Origin: Sphingorhabdus sp. EL138
GTDB taxonomy: Bacteria; Pseudomonadota; Alphaproteobacteria; Sphingomonadales; Sphingomonadaceae
Length of the DNA stretch: 64,000 nt
NCBI RefSeq assembly: GCF_945862485.1
Contig: NZ_CAMAYF010000003.1
Location: 62,001-126,000, forward strand
Reading direction: 5' to 3'
The position numbers and the translations under genes were made by a program. The notes below the pieces were generated by a model. It did no database searches and had not been told where the DNA came from. It saw only the letters and a list, made by a program, of their open reading frames with translations. Of this stretch, positions 8,831 to 16,976 are shown piece after piece. Numbering within the stretch: position 1 is the first letter of the stretch; every line of letters starts with the position of its first letter.

Positions 8831-11590
8831 ATGGCATCAACAGCAGAACGGATATTCAAGCAGCGCGACATTATCGACCGGAGCGCGCTTACCGAACAAA
8901 TCGAGGCCATTGTGCGCGCATGCATGGCCCCGGAACGCCGTCCTCGCGTCGTCGATTTATTGCAATCAGCTCTGGCTAACGGTCGGGCAGAAATTCAACA
9001 ACGTCTAAATGCCGCGCCGTCGCAAGGCTATCGTGCGTCAGCGGAGCAAGCATTTCTCGTCGATCAAATCGTCCGGCTCATCTACGATTATGTCACTGTC
9101 CATGCATATCCCGCTTCCAACCGCTCTGCATCGGAAAGAATCGCGGTTCTGGCGGTCGGTGGATATGGCCGCGGTGAAATGGCCCCACACAGCGACGTGG
9201 ATATCGCTTTCGTAACGCCCTTCAAGCGCAGTTCATGGACAGAGCAGGTCGTCGAAGCGATCCTTTATTTGCTGTGGGATCTTGGGTTGAAGGTTGGCCA
9301 ATCGAGCAGATCGCTCGATGAAACCGTCAAGATGGCGCAAGAGGATTTGACCATTCGCACCGCTTTGTTGGAAAGCCGGTTTGTTTGGGGCGACAGGGGC
9401 GTTTACGAAGAGGCTTCGCTGCGTTTCTGGAATGAAGTCGTCGCCAACACAGCATCTGACTTTGTTCGCCTAAAGATGATGGAACGCGATGATCGGCACC
9501 GGCGCATGGGGGACAGCCGATATGTGGTCGAACCGAATATCAAGGATGGTAAGGGCGGGCTTCGCGACCTCCACACCCTCTATTGGATTGGGAAATATAT
9601 CCACAAAGTGTCCGCCGCATCGGAACTTGTCGACGTTGGCCTGCTAACAATTGATGAATATAATCGGTTTAGAAAAGCCGAGAATTTCTTGTGGTCCGTG
9701 CGCTGCCATATGCACAATATCACTGGGCGTGCGGAAGAGCGTCTGACATTTTATCTGCAACGCGAAGTTGCGGAGCTTATGCAATTTGCCGACCGCCCCG
9801 GACGCTCGGCAGTTGAACGGTTCATGCAATTTTACTTTTTGAACGCCAAAACGGTTGGCGACGTAACGGGACTTTTCCTTGCGCATTTGGATGAAGCTAT
9901 GGCCAAAAAAGGCCGTCGCTTCTTGCCCAGCTTTGGCCGGAAACCGCGAAAGCTAAACGGCTTTCAACTCGATCGTGGTCGCTTGGCGCTGCCGGATGAA
10001 AATTTTTTTGCGCAAGACCCCGTGCGTTTGCTCGAGATATTTCATTTGGCAGATGTGCATCAATTGGAAATCCACCCGCTGGCGATGCGCGCCGCTCAAA
10101 GGGATGCCCGGCTGATAGACAAGGTTGTGCGACGGGACCCAAGAGCGAACGCGTTGTTCCTCGATTTATTGACGTCCCCGCGCGACCCGGAAACGGTGTT
10201 ACGCTGGATGAATGAATCCACCGTTTTTGGACGATTTATCCCTGATTTCCGCCGTGTCGTCGCGCAAATGCAGTTCGACATGTACCACCATTACACGGTC
10301 GATGAACATTCGATCCGTGCCATTGGCTTGCTGGCCGATATCAACCGGGGTCAGCTAAAACAAGATCACCCACTTTCTACGGCAATGGTGCAACAGATTG
10401 TCAGCAAGCGGGTCTTGTTTGTGGCCACATTGCTCCACGATATTGCGAAGGGACGTGGCGGCGACCATAGCGTGTTAGGCGCGGAGGTAGCAGAAACCTT
10501 ATGCCCACGGCTTGGCCTGTCCCCAGCCGAGACCGAAACCGTAGCCTGGCTCGTCCGTCATCATTTGTTGATGTCGGCCACCGCGTTCAAGCGGGACTTG
10601 GCGGATTTCAAGACCATCCTGGATTTTGCCCAAGCCGTCCAGTCACCCGAGCGGTTAAAGCTGTTATTGGTCTTGACCGTCGTTGACATCCGCGCTGTTG
10701 GACCGGGCGTGTGGAACGGTTGGAAACGACAACTTTTGTCGGATCTGTTTGAAGCCACCGAAGAAGTGCTGCGTTTAGGCCATAAGCAGCGCGGTCGTGA
10801 CGAGCGCATTGCATCGAAAAAGGCAAAGCTAGAATCCGCTTTGCAACTGCCCGCCGATACCTTCGCGGCTTTTGCCAAAACGCTTCCCGACGCTTACTGG
10901 ATCGCGGAGCCCGATGACATCATTGAGCGCAACGCGCGGCATCTTCTTTCCAATGCGGGCACGGACCTTGCCATTGATGCGTGTTTCTATCCCGATCGAG
11001 GGGCAACGCTTGTCACAGTTTTTGCCGTCGATCATCCAGGGTTGTTTTACCGGATAGCGGGCGCCATTCACTTGGCGGGCGGCAACATTATCGATGCGCG
11101 GATTCACACCAGTAGCGATGGCATGGCGGTCGACAATTTCCTTATCCAAGACCCTCTGGGCCGTCCTTTTCAGGAGCAGATCCAGTTAAACCGCCTCAAG
11201 CGTAACATTGAAGTGGCGCTCACCAATCGGGCACGTCTGATGACGCAATTAGATGCCAAACCGAAAGCGCTTCGCCGAGCAGACGCCTTTAAAATCGTGC
11301 CATCGGTGTTGATTGATAACCAAGCTTCCAACCGGTTTACGGTGATTGAGGTGAATGCGCTGGATCGTCCCGCCTTGCTCAACAATTTGGCGCTCGCGCT
11401 ATTTGATTCCAAAGTTACATTGCACAGTGCGCATATCGCAACTTACGGGGAGCGCGCCGTCGACACATTTTATGTGACGGATTTGTTCGGTGGCAAAATC
11501 GAAAACAAAAACAAGCTAAAGGCACTTGAAACCCGGCTTTTGGAAGCCGCGACCGTGAAGGCGCGTGTGAAAGCAAAGGCTGCAGCCTAA
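8831..11590 (+). CDS. glnD: [Protein-PII] uridylyltransferase / uridylyl-removing enzyme
   Basis: The 919-residue protein has the full GlnD layout. A nucleotidyltransferase domain carries GGYGRGEMAPHSDVD near residue 112, an HD hydrolase domain carries LLHDIAKGRGGDH near 535, and two C-terminal ACT domains (about 720-800 and 850-919) sense glutamine. GlnD uridylylates PII when nitrogen is scarce and removes UMP when glutamine is abundant, controlling glutamine synthetase and NtrB/NtrC. Length is normal and no frameshift is seen. It is followed by a terminator shared with the convergent ompA-like gene. Confidence 0.97.
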   Translation: MASTAERIFKQRDIIDRSALTEQIEAIVRACMAPERRPRVVDLLQSALANGRAEIQQRLNAAPSQGYRASAEQAFLVDQIVRLIYDYVTVHAYPASNRSASERIAVLAVGGYGRGEMAPHSDVDIAFVTPFKRSSWTEQVVEAILYLLWDLGLKVGQSSRSLDETVKMAQEDLTIRTALLESRFVWGDRGVYEEASLRFWNEVVANTASDFVRLKMMERDDRHRRMGDSRYVVEPNIKDGKGGLRDLHTLYWIGKYIHKVSAASELVDVGLLTIDEYNRFRKAENFLWSVRCHMHNITGRAEERLTFYLQREVAELMQFADRPGRSAVERFMQFYFLNAKTVGDVTGLFLAHLDEAMAKKGRRFLPSFGRKPRKLNGFQLDRGRLALPDENFFAQDPVRLLEIFHLADVHQLEIHPLAMRAAQRDARLIDKVVRRDPRANALFLDLLTSPRDPETVLRWMNESTVFGRFIPDFRRVVAQMQFDMYHHYTVDEHSIRAIGLLADINRGQLKQDHPLSTAMVQQIVSKRVLFVATLLHDIAKGRGGDHSVLGAEVAETLCPRLGLSPAETETVAWLVRHHLLMSATAFKRDLADFKTILDFAQAVQSPERLKLLLVLTVVDIRAVGPGVWNGWKRQLLSDLFEATEEVLRLGHKQRGRDERIASKKAKLESALQLPADTFAAFAKTLPDAYWIAEPDDIIERNARHLLSNAGTDLAIDACFYPDRGATLVTVFAVDHPGLFYRIAGAIHLAGGNIIDARIHTSSDGMAVDNFLIQDPLGRPFQEQIQLNRLKRNIEVALTNRARLMTQLDAKPKALRRADAFKIVPSVLIDNQASNRFTVIEVNALDRPALLNNLALALFDSKVTLHSAHIATYGERAVDTFYVTDLFGGKIENKNKLKALETRLLEAATVKARVKAKAAA

Positions 11591-11633
11591 AATCTGCACT
11601 GCCATGCGCGGGATCATGCAGGCCACGCAAAAA

Positions 11634-11659
11634 AAAGGCCGGTCTTTCGACCAGCCTTT
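11634..11659. terminator. Intrinsic terminator between glnD and the OmpA-family gene
   Basis: AAAGGCCGGTC and GACCAGCCTTT form an 11-base-pair stem with one mismatch and a TTTC loop. On the minus strand it is followed by eight Ts, a strong terminator for the OmpA-family gene. On the plus strand the tail CTTTCTTGT is weaker but could stop glnD transcripts. Confidence 0.8.
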
Positions 11660-11685
11660 CTTGTAACCTGAAATCAGATTGGGAA

Positions 11686-12807
11686 TTACATTCCCGAACC
11701 TGGACCGTAGGTAACTTCTACCCGACGGTTTTGCGGTTCACGCTCACCATCTGCAGTTTTTACCAATGGTGCAGTTTCACCGAATGCTTCAGTGGCAATC
11801 GCGCCAGCTGTTACGCCCTTGGACTCAAGATACGCACGAACGGTACCGTTACGACGCTCGGAGAGGCCAACGTTATACTTTGCTGTACCCGACTTATCGG
11901 CGTGACCTGCAAGCATCACCTTCGCGCTGCCACAGTTCGCATATTGCGCAACAGCATTGTCGAGAACCGAAGCCGCGTCTGGACGCAGGTTCGAATTATC
12001 CCAATCGAAGAACACGATATACGGACCCGTGTTGCAAACCGGCGCAGGTGGCGGCGGTGGTGGTGGCGGTGGTGGTGGCGCCACATATGGTGGAGGTGGC
12101 GGTGGTGCAACAACTTCAACTGGCGCAGGTGCGCCGCCGAAGTTGTAAACCAGGCTGCCCATCACGCTGTGCGAACGGAAGCGTGTGTCCACTGCACGAC
12201 CAAGGCGATCAACCAGGCTCACCTTGTTGGCGTTAAAGAAACGATATTTCAGGCCGATATCCCAATTGTCGCTCAATGGCGCGCGAACGCCAGCGAGTGC
12301 TTGCCATGCCAAACCCGTATCCGAATCATCAAGGAATGCAGGGGCCGCCAAAACGGTCTGTACGTCTACGCGTGCAACACCAACGCCGCCGCCAACAAAG
12401 CCCTGAAGGCCGTCGTCGTCACCGAAATCGAGCAAGCCATTGACCATGAAGCTCAATGCATTTGCGTTACCAGCTACGGCATATGTGCCGCCGCGTACCA
12501 ACGCCGTGCCTGTGCCACTGGTGATCTGGGGAGCTTGGCTGGTGAAGCCACTCAAATCAGCCTGACGAAACGAGACTTCTGATTCAAGACGGAAACCGCC
12601 AAAATCATAGCCTACTACGCCGCCGAAATCATAACCTTTGTCTGGGTCTATTGTTGCCGCATCTTTGCGGCCAGCAATATCCAAAGCGAGGTCTTCTACT
12701 ATCATGGCACCGCCATCAACTCCCACATACCACTGGTTGTCGCGGGCCAAAGCCGGTGACGCCAAAGCAGTAGAAGCGAGCGCCAAACCTATGGCTAACT
12801 TACGCAT
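11686..12807 (-). CDS. OmpA-family outer membrane protein with proline-rich linker
   Basis: The 373-residue protein has a signal peptide ending in ALA (residues 1-21). An N-terminal beta-barrel follows to about residue 215 (alternating residues, GGVVGYDFGGF-type strands), then a proline-rich linker near 226-262. The C-terminal OmpA domain binds peptidoglycan and contains FFDWDNSNLRPDA, ANCGSAKVMLAGHADKSG and SERRNGTVRAYL. It should anchor the outer membrane to the cell wall. The linker is encoded by a tract of GGN/CCN triplets. An AAGGGGAAAG sequence precedes the start codon. Confidence 0.93.
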   Translation of the reverse strand: MRKLAIGLALASTALASPALARDNQWYVGVDGGAMIVEDLALDIAGRKDAATIDPDKGYDFGGVVGYDFGGFRLESEVSFRQADLSGFTSQAPQITSGTGTALVRGGTYAVAGNANALSFMVNGLLDFGDDDGLQGFVGGGVGVARVDVQTVLAAPAFLDDSDTGLAWQALAGVRAPLSDNWDIGLKYRFFNANKVSLVDRLGRAVDTRFRSHSVMGSLVYNFGGAPAPVEVVAPPPPPPYVAPPPPPPPPPPPAPVCNTGPYIVFFDWDNSNLRPDAASVLDNAVAQYANCGSAKVMLAGHADKSGTAKYNVGLSERRNGTVRAYLESKGVTAGAIATEAFGETAPLVKTADGEREPQNRRVEVTYGPGSGM

Positions 12808-12967
12808 TAACTTTCCCCTTATCTATCTTAGGAACGGAAATTCGAGAACGTTTGCCTACCAATTCTGTTCCATCGATGCAAGTCGCTATGTCTCTATACT
12901 GTTGCCAAAATGTCGCCATTTTTGGGGATTTATCATAATATTTGCGGCATTGTTCGGTGTTCTCGGC

Positions 12968-13420
12968 TCATGTTGCCAATATACCTATCGATCTGAAATA
13001 TATTAGAATCGCCACCAGTGCCGCCCGCGCTTCGCTGTCGACGGTCGCGCCGCCTGTTGGATTAGGTATCGAAGGTGCGGTCGTCCATTGGCCCGCTATA
13101 AACCAGCTGTGACGCCGTGTGGATTTATTCCAAACCCGCATCCCTTCATGGGGCACAACAAAACGCCAACTGCCGCCAACCCAGTGCGCGATCTGCCCAG
13201 CTTTGCTCACCCATTCCGCCCCCATGCGCGTCTTGCCATAGCCGCGCCCCGCCATCACCAGCCATATGCGCCAATCTTCCGGTGGCTCGGCCTGATCATC
13301 GCGCGCCCAAAAATTCCAACACTGCGTGTCGGCGATGTTTTTTCGCGTCCAGCGGCGGATGACTTCGACCATCTGTTCATAAGGCAGCGCCAGCAAAGTC
13401 TGCGCATTAAGCGTCGGCAT
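12968..13420 (-). pseudogene. Gene transfer agent remnant: large terminase N-terminus fused in frame to DUF2793 C-terminus
   Basis: The ORF of 150 residues reads as two unrelated pieces. Residues 1 to about 72 match the start of a GTA/phage large terminase: an FWARDDQ-type segment, WRIWLVMAGRGYGKTRMGAEWV, Walker A GRGYGKT at 58-64. From about residue 75 the sequence resembles the C-terminus of DUF2793 proteins (GGSWRFVVPHEGMRVW, then GGATVDSEARAAL), which close GTA clusters. The junction lies near 13190-13210. The nuclease domain and every structural gene usually found between these two genes are missing. It starts inside the small-terminase gene with a 14-base overlap, as in an intact operon. 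A simple internal deletion explains it. Confidence 0.8.
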
Positions 13421-13919
13421 GTGGTGCGCCCTCAATTTCGGGTTCGGTTTCAGGTGCAGGCCGCGCCGCGGCATTGTCTTCGGCGCGTTGCCGCATGTGC
13501 GTAAGCTTCAGGACCAATTGCGCCTTTAATGTCGCCAAATCCGGCACTGCAGGCTTGGCCGCCGCGACAGGCGCGCCACCCTTTACCGATGCACGGTGCG
13601 CGTTGAGCAAGGCAATCGCCAGCCGATGCTTTTGCGCGCGCGCTTTCAACGTGCCATCGGCGGTCCGCCCGCTCGCGGACTGCAATGCCTCGGCCAGCAA
13701 TTCTGTCTCCAACCGGGCATAGCCCTCCGCCAAAGCCAGCGCCCATGCATCGCGAAACGCCGCCGTCCGCCGCCGCTCGGCATAGACCGCACTGCTCTTT
13801 ACGCCTGCCGCCAGTGCAGACGCCGATACATTGGCGGACTGCGCCAAATGGTCCAGAAAAAGGCTACGGATTTTCATATTCAACCGCGCATCCGGCACGG
13901 CTGTTTTATTGATGGCCAT
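13407..13919 (-). CDS. GTA/phage small terminase-like protein (relic operon head)
   Basis: The 170-residue protein starts at ATG 13919, preceded by a good AGGAGG Shine-Dalgarno; the frame extends further upstream without support. The N-terminal half has helix-turn-helix character (ANVSASALAAGVKSSAVYAERRR) followed by FRDAWALALAEGYARLE. This resembles the DNA-binding part of small terminase proteins, where such a domain is followed by a helical assembly region. The C-terminus is alanine- and proline-rich. In alphaproteobacterial gene transfer agents this gene leads the structural cluster. Here it is intact, but the cluster behind it has been deleted, so it is probably non-functional or repurposed. 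Confidence 0.65.
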   Translation of the reverse strand: MAINKTAVPDARLNMKIRSLFLDHLAQSANVSASALAAGVKSSAVYAERRRTAAFRDAWALALAEGYARLETELLAEALQSASGRTADGTLKARAQKHRLAIALLNAHRASVKGGAPVAAAKPAVPDLATLKAQLVLKLTHMRQRAEDNAAARPAPETEPEIEGAPHADA

Positions 13920-14162
13920 AAAAGCCCTCCTGAGCGCAAAGAAAAAGGGCCGAAGATTGCGCTTCGACCCCAAAGGTGATGATGAAAGCGGGTCAGTGTG
14001 CGACTCGCAATTTTCGACTATGACATAAACTAACCTTTTATGGTTACGATGTCAATAGTTTTTTAGCCTATTTGGTTATTACGCAAAAGCTCATATAGCC
14101 AACTAGCTTCCCCCACCCACAACAGCATTTCGCATCGCCTCCGCTTTCGCTACAGCACCTGC

Positions 14163-14714
14163 ATGTCGCGCATCATCCTGTTCAACAAACCTTATGGCGT
14201 CTTGCCGCAATTTACCGACAAGGGGACGGAGGGCTCGCCGCGGCCGACTTTGTCGCAATTTGTCGATGTCCCCGGCGTCTATCCGGCAGGACGGCTCGAT
14301 ATGGATAGCGAGGGGTTGATGCTGCTGACCGATGATGGCCGGTTGCAGGCGCGGATTTCGGACCCGAAATATAAAATGGCCAAATGCTATCTGGTGCAGG
14401 TCGAAGGCGACGTGACCGACGCGGCGCTGGCGCAATTGCGGCGCGGCGTTTCGTTGAAGGATGGCTTGACCCTGCCCTGCGAAACCGAGCGGATTGCCGA
14501 CCCCATGCTCTGGCCGCGCAACCCGCCCATCCGCGTGCGGCTGTCGGTACCCGATAGCTGGATCATGCTGACCATTCGCGAAGGCCGCAACCGTCAGGTT
14601 CGGCGCATGACCGCCGCGGTCGGGCATCCGACCTTGCGCCTCGTCCGGCGCGCGATTGGGGAATGGACGATGGATGGCCTTGCGCCGGGCGCTTGGCGCG
14701 AAGTCGAAGGTTAA
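14163..14714 (+). CDS. rluE: RsuA/RluE-family rRNA pseudouridine synthase
   Basis: The 183-residue protein has [12 protein letters not shown] at the start, the catalytic-aspartate motif [11 protein letters not shown] (about residues 41-51), and the C-terminal [12 protein letters not shown] block of this family. There is no S4 RNA-binding domain, which fits RluE-like enzymes (23S rRNA U2457 in E. coli) more than RsuA. It isomerises uridine to pseudouridine in ribosomal RNA. The 243-base region upstream (13920-14162) is AT-rich and holds no gene that I can support. Confidence 0.87.
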   Translation: MSRIILFNKPYGVLPQFTDKGTEGSPRPTLSQFVDVPGVYPAGRLDMDSEGLMLLTDDGRLQARISDPKYKMAKCYLVQVEGDVTDAALAQLRRGVSLKDGLTLPCETERIADPMLWPRNPPIRVRLSVPDSWIMLTIREGRNRQVRRMTAAVGHPTLRLVRRAIGEWTMDGLAPGAWREVEG

Positions 14715-14724
14715 TCCGTCGCCT

Positions 14725-14937
14725 TCAATCGCTCGGGGGCCGGGGGATGCGCTTGCTTTTGGTCCGGCTGGTGAGATGAAATTGCCCACAACGGTCGCAG
14801 GCATAATGTCGCAGCGTGATTGTCGCCTTTGCAATCGCCGATAGCGCGTCAGCCTCTGACACATAACGCGCTTTCTTCGCGCAAATGCTTAACCGCGTGC
14901 GCAGATCAATCCTCGCTGTCGAACGCGATGCAACCAT
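14725..14937 (-). CDS. Small hypothetical protein with a Cys-x2-Cys pair
   Basis: A 70-residue frame sits between the end of the roxA-like gene and rluE. Its last 45 residues contain ARYVSEADALSAI, then HYACDRCGQFHLTSR and a basic tail. The pattern of a 'residue-rich helix then YxCxxCGxxHLTS' recalls small proteins of sphingomonads and phages that carry half a zinc ribbon. The start is uncertain: ATG 14937 lies inside the upstream gene, and later CTG or ATT codons are also in frame. A one-way overlap with the roxA-like stop suggests translational coupling. Function unknown. Confidence 0.45.
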   Translation of the reverse strand: MVASRSTARIDLRTRLSICAKKARYVSEADALSAIAKATITLRHYACDRCGQFHLTSRTKSKRIPRPPSD

Positions 14938-16057
14938 TGTTGCAGAGCTGCGTGAGGAGATCGATGGCCGCCGCGTTGCCCGCCATTTCAACGTCGAGAA
15001 CCACGCTATCCGCAGCGCACAAATCTTTCGCCAACGCCGCCGTCTCACCATGACAGTCGAAACAGACACCATCGGCGAATAGCATAAGCGCGTCCGCATC
15101 CGTGGTGACAAAAGCCAAGCGGCTCGCCGGATTACGCGAAAGCGGCACCGAAGCGGCAATGGCCTCACGAACCTCATCAGCTTCAACGGGCACTTCGGGT
15201 CGCCAATCCATATCGGGATATTTGGGCGTGCTGTTGAAGGTGCCGAACCAGCGCGCAAAATGGGCGGGGTCGGACAGCGATTCCAGCACCATCTGCTGCA
15301 ATCGGGCCAGCGCCTCAGGCAAAATCTCCCCCGCATTGGCTTGGGCCGTCAAACCCGGGTCGCGATAGAGTTCATCATCTGGAATGCCGTCCAGAACATC
15401 GTCAACATAATGCCCCAAAAGGTCGGCGCGCGATGGTGCGCGGAAACCAACCGAATAGGTCATGCAATCCGACCCCACCGCAACACCATTATGCGCGATG
15501 CCCGGCGGGACATAAAGCACATCGCCAGGTTCCAGCACCCATTCCTCGGTCACCTCAAACTGGCTGAGCAGTTTCAAATCCGCATGCTCCAACAACAAAG
15601 TATCGGCGTCGCAGTGCCCACCAATCTGCCAACGGCGGCGGCCAAGCCCTTGAATGAGGAAAACATCATATTGGTCGAAATGCGGCCCCACGCCGCCTTG
15701 GTCGGCGGCAAGGCTGACCATCACATCGTCAATGCGCCAATTGGGGATGAAACGAAACGGCGCGATCAGGTCGGCAACCGCGGGCACATGATGGTCGACC
15801 GCTTGCACCAGCAAGGTCCAATGGCTTTCATGAAGGCCAGACAGCCGTTCTTCAGCCAGCGGCCCTTGCTCCATCTCCCAACCCGCATCGGTCTGACAAA
15901 TCAGGCGCGATTCAATTTCCTCTTCGCACGCCAGTCCCGCAAGCTCATTCGGCTCCAGCGGGTTTTGCCAGTCGCGAAACGCATTGCGGATCAGCAGCGG
16001 TTTTTTCTGCCAATATTCTCGCAGAAATTGGTCAATGTCGAAATTTTGAAGGTCCAT
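14906..16057 (-). CDS. roxA: JmjC/cupin ribosomal oxygenase, RoxA (YcfD)-like
   Basis: The 383-residue protein has the iron-binding set of a JmjC-type 2-oxoglutarate oxygenase. His126 and Asp128 sit in GPHFDQYDVF, and His189 in PPGIAHNG. The N-terminus, with REYWQKKPLLIRNAF, is characteristic of the RoxA/MINA53 group. E. coli RoxA (YcfD) hydroxylates an arginine of ribosomal protein L16; the same target is plausible but not shown. It lies upstream of a small Cys-pair protein and downstream of a VOC-family gene on the same strand. Confidence 0.87.
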   Translation of the reverse strand: MDLQNFDIDQFLREYWQKKPLLIRNAFRDWQNPLEPNELAGLACEEEIESRLICQTDAGWEMEQGPLAEERLSGLHESHWTLLVQAVDHHVPAVADLIAPFRFIPNWRIDDVMVSLAADQGGVGPHFDQYDVFLIQGLGRRRWQIGGHCDADTLLLEHADLKLLSQFEVTEEWVLEPGDVLYVPPGIAHNGVAVGSDCMTYSVGFRAPSRADLLGHYVDDVLDGIPDDELYRDPGLTAQANAGEILPEALARLQQMVLESLSDPAHFARWFGTFNSTPKYPDMDWRPEVPVEADEVREAIAASVPLSRNPASRLAFVTTDADALMLFADGVCFDCHGETAALAKDLCAADSVVLDVEMAGNAAAIDLLTQLCNNGCIAFDSED

Positions 16058-16095
16058 GACGTTGCGCTGTGGCCTAAAGCGGCAAGAAGCAAGCG

Positions 16096-16515
16096 TCAGC
16101 GCGCAAACAAATTCGCATCATCGGCAAAGGCTTTGAACTCCAACGCATTGCCGCTTGGGTCATAAAAAAACATCGTGGCTTGTTCGCCCACTTGGCCTTT
16201 GAACCGGACATGCGGTTCGATGCCGAAGCGGATGCCCGCCGCCTTCACGCGCTCGGCCAAGGCTTCCCATTGGTCCATGTCCAAAACAACGCCGAAATGC
16301 GGGACGGGCACGTCATGCCCATCGACGGGATTATGCGTCGATATGCTGCGCGCCGATGCGTCTAAATGCGCGACAAGCTGATGCCCGAAAAAGTTGAAAT
16401 CAATCCATTGGTCCGATGAACGCCCTTCGGCGCAGCCCATGATAGAGCCGTAAAAATGCCGTGCTTCGGCAAGGTCGTGGACGGGAAAGGCCAGATGGAA
16501 TAGACGTAAGCTCAT
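16096..16515 (-). CDS. VOC-family (glyoxalase/dioxygenase-fold) protein
   Basis: The 139-residue protein has the beta-alpha-beta-beta-beta repeats of the vicinal oxygen chelate fold. It begins with [23 protein letters not shown] and ends with [16 protein letters not shown]. The histidine near the start, the central PHFGVVL histidine and the C-terminal glutamate are in the usual metal-ligand positions. Substrate unknown; the family includes glyoxalases, dioxygenases and resistance proteins. Its start overlaps the stop of the upstream secreted protein gene by ATGA, so the two are cotranscribed. Confidence 0.86.
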   Translation of the reverse strand: MSLRLFHLAFPVHDLAEARHFYGSIMGCAEGRSSDQWIDFNFFGHQLVAHLDASARSISTHNPVDGHDVPVPHFGVVLDMDQWEALAERVKAAGIRFGIEPHVRFKGQVGEQATMFFYDPSGNALEFKAFADDANLFAR

Positions 16516-16886
16516 TTTGATATCACCGGCTTGGGCAAGGGTTTGTCGATGTTGTCGGCACTAGCAAGCTCCGCCGCCATTTGCACGGCGCAAGTGTTGA
16601 TCCGCGCAAGATCACTTGGCCGCTGAAATTCCACTTTGGCGGCTTCGGCCATGGCAAACGCGACCAATTCGCGCGGTTGCCCGCTTTGTGTGGTGATGCG
16701 ATTGCCGACAATGCCGGCCCATCTTTTGCCCGATTGGCGCACGTCGGGCGCATCGGCTGGCGCCGCGCCTGTCCGCTGTTTCTCGGCCAAGGTCGCAATG
16801 ACGGCGACACAGGCGATATCGCCTTGATGGGCATCGGTGAGCGCGGAAGGGGTAATGGCGGCAAGCGCAATGGTGAAAAATATCAT
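16512..16886 (-). CDS. Small secreted protein of unknown function
   Basis: The frame extends upstream to 17003, but ATG 16886 is preferred. It follows an AGG and gives a clean signal peptide (residues 1-17, [17 protein letters not shown]). The 124-residue product would be exported to the periplasm. The mature part contains [15 protein letters not shown], a cysteine near the end ([12 protein letters not shown]) and no domain I recognise. It overlaps the VOC gene by four bases and is divergent from lnt. Confidence 0.6.
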   Translation of the reverse strand: MIFFTIALAAITPSALTDAHQGDIACVAVIATLAEKQRTGAAPADAPDVRQSGKRWAGIVGNRITTQSGQPRELVAFAMAEAAKVEFQRPSDLARINTCAVQMAAELASADNIDKPLPKPVISK

Positions 16887-16976
16887 GCACCTGAAGTAGC
16901 AGGCCCATTGTGAACCGCAAGCAATGACGATGTTTGCCCGATTGCATTTGTCACATATCGACGGCAAAGGCGGGGC

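Noticed and set aside
11731..12582. 283-codon plus-strand frame opposite the OmpA-family gene
   Set aside because: Rich in Arg, Trp and Cys from antisense codons; the minus strand encodes a clear barrel plus OmpA domain.
13974..14162. AT-rich region upstream of rluE, considered as an integration or attachment site
   Set aside because: No repeat, tRNA end or other boundary signal matches it, and the GTA remnant next to it is explained by an internal deletion and not by integration.
14103..14864. 253-codon minus-strand frame opposite rluE
   Set aside because: Antisense of a conserved pseudouridine synthase, without domain features.
15260..16165. 301-codon plus-strand frame opposite the roxA-like gene
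   Set aside because: Antisense shadow; the opposite strand has the complete JmjC iron triad.
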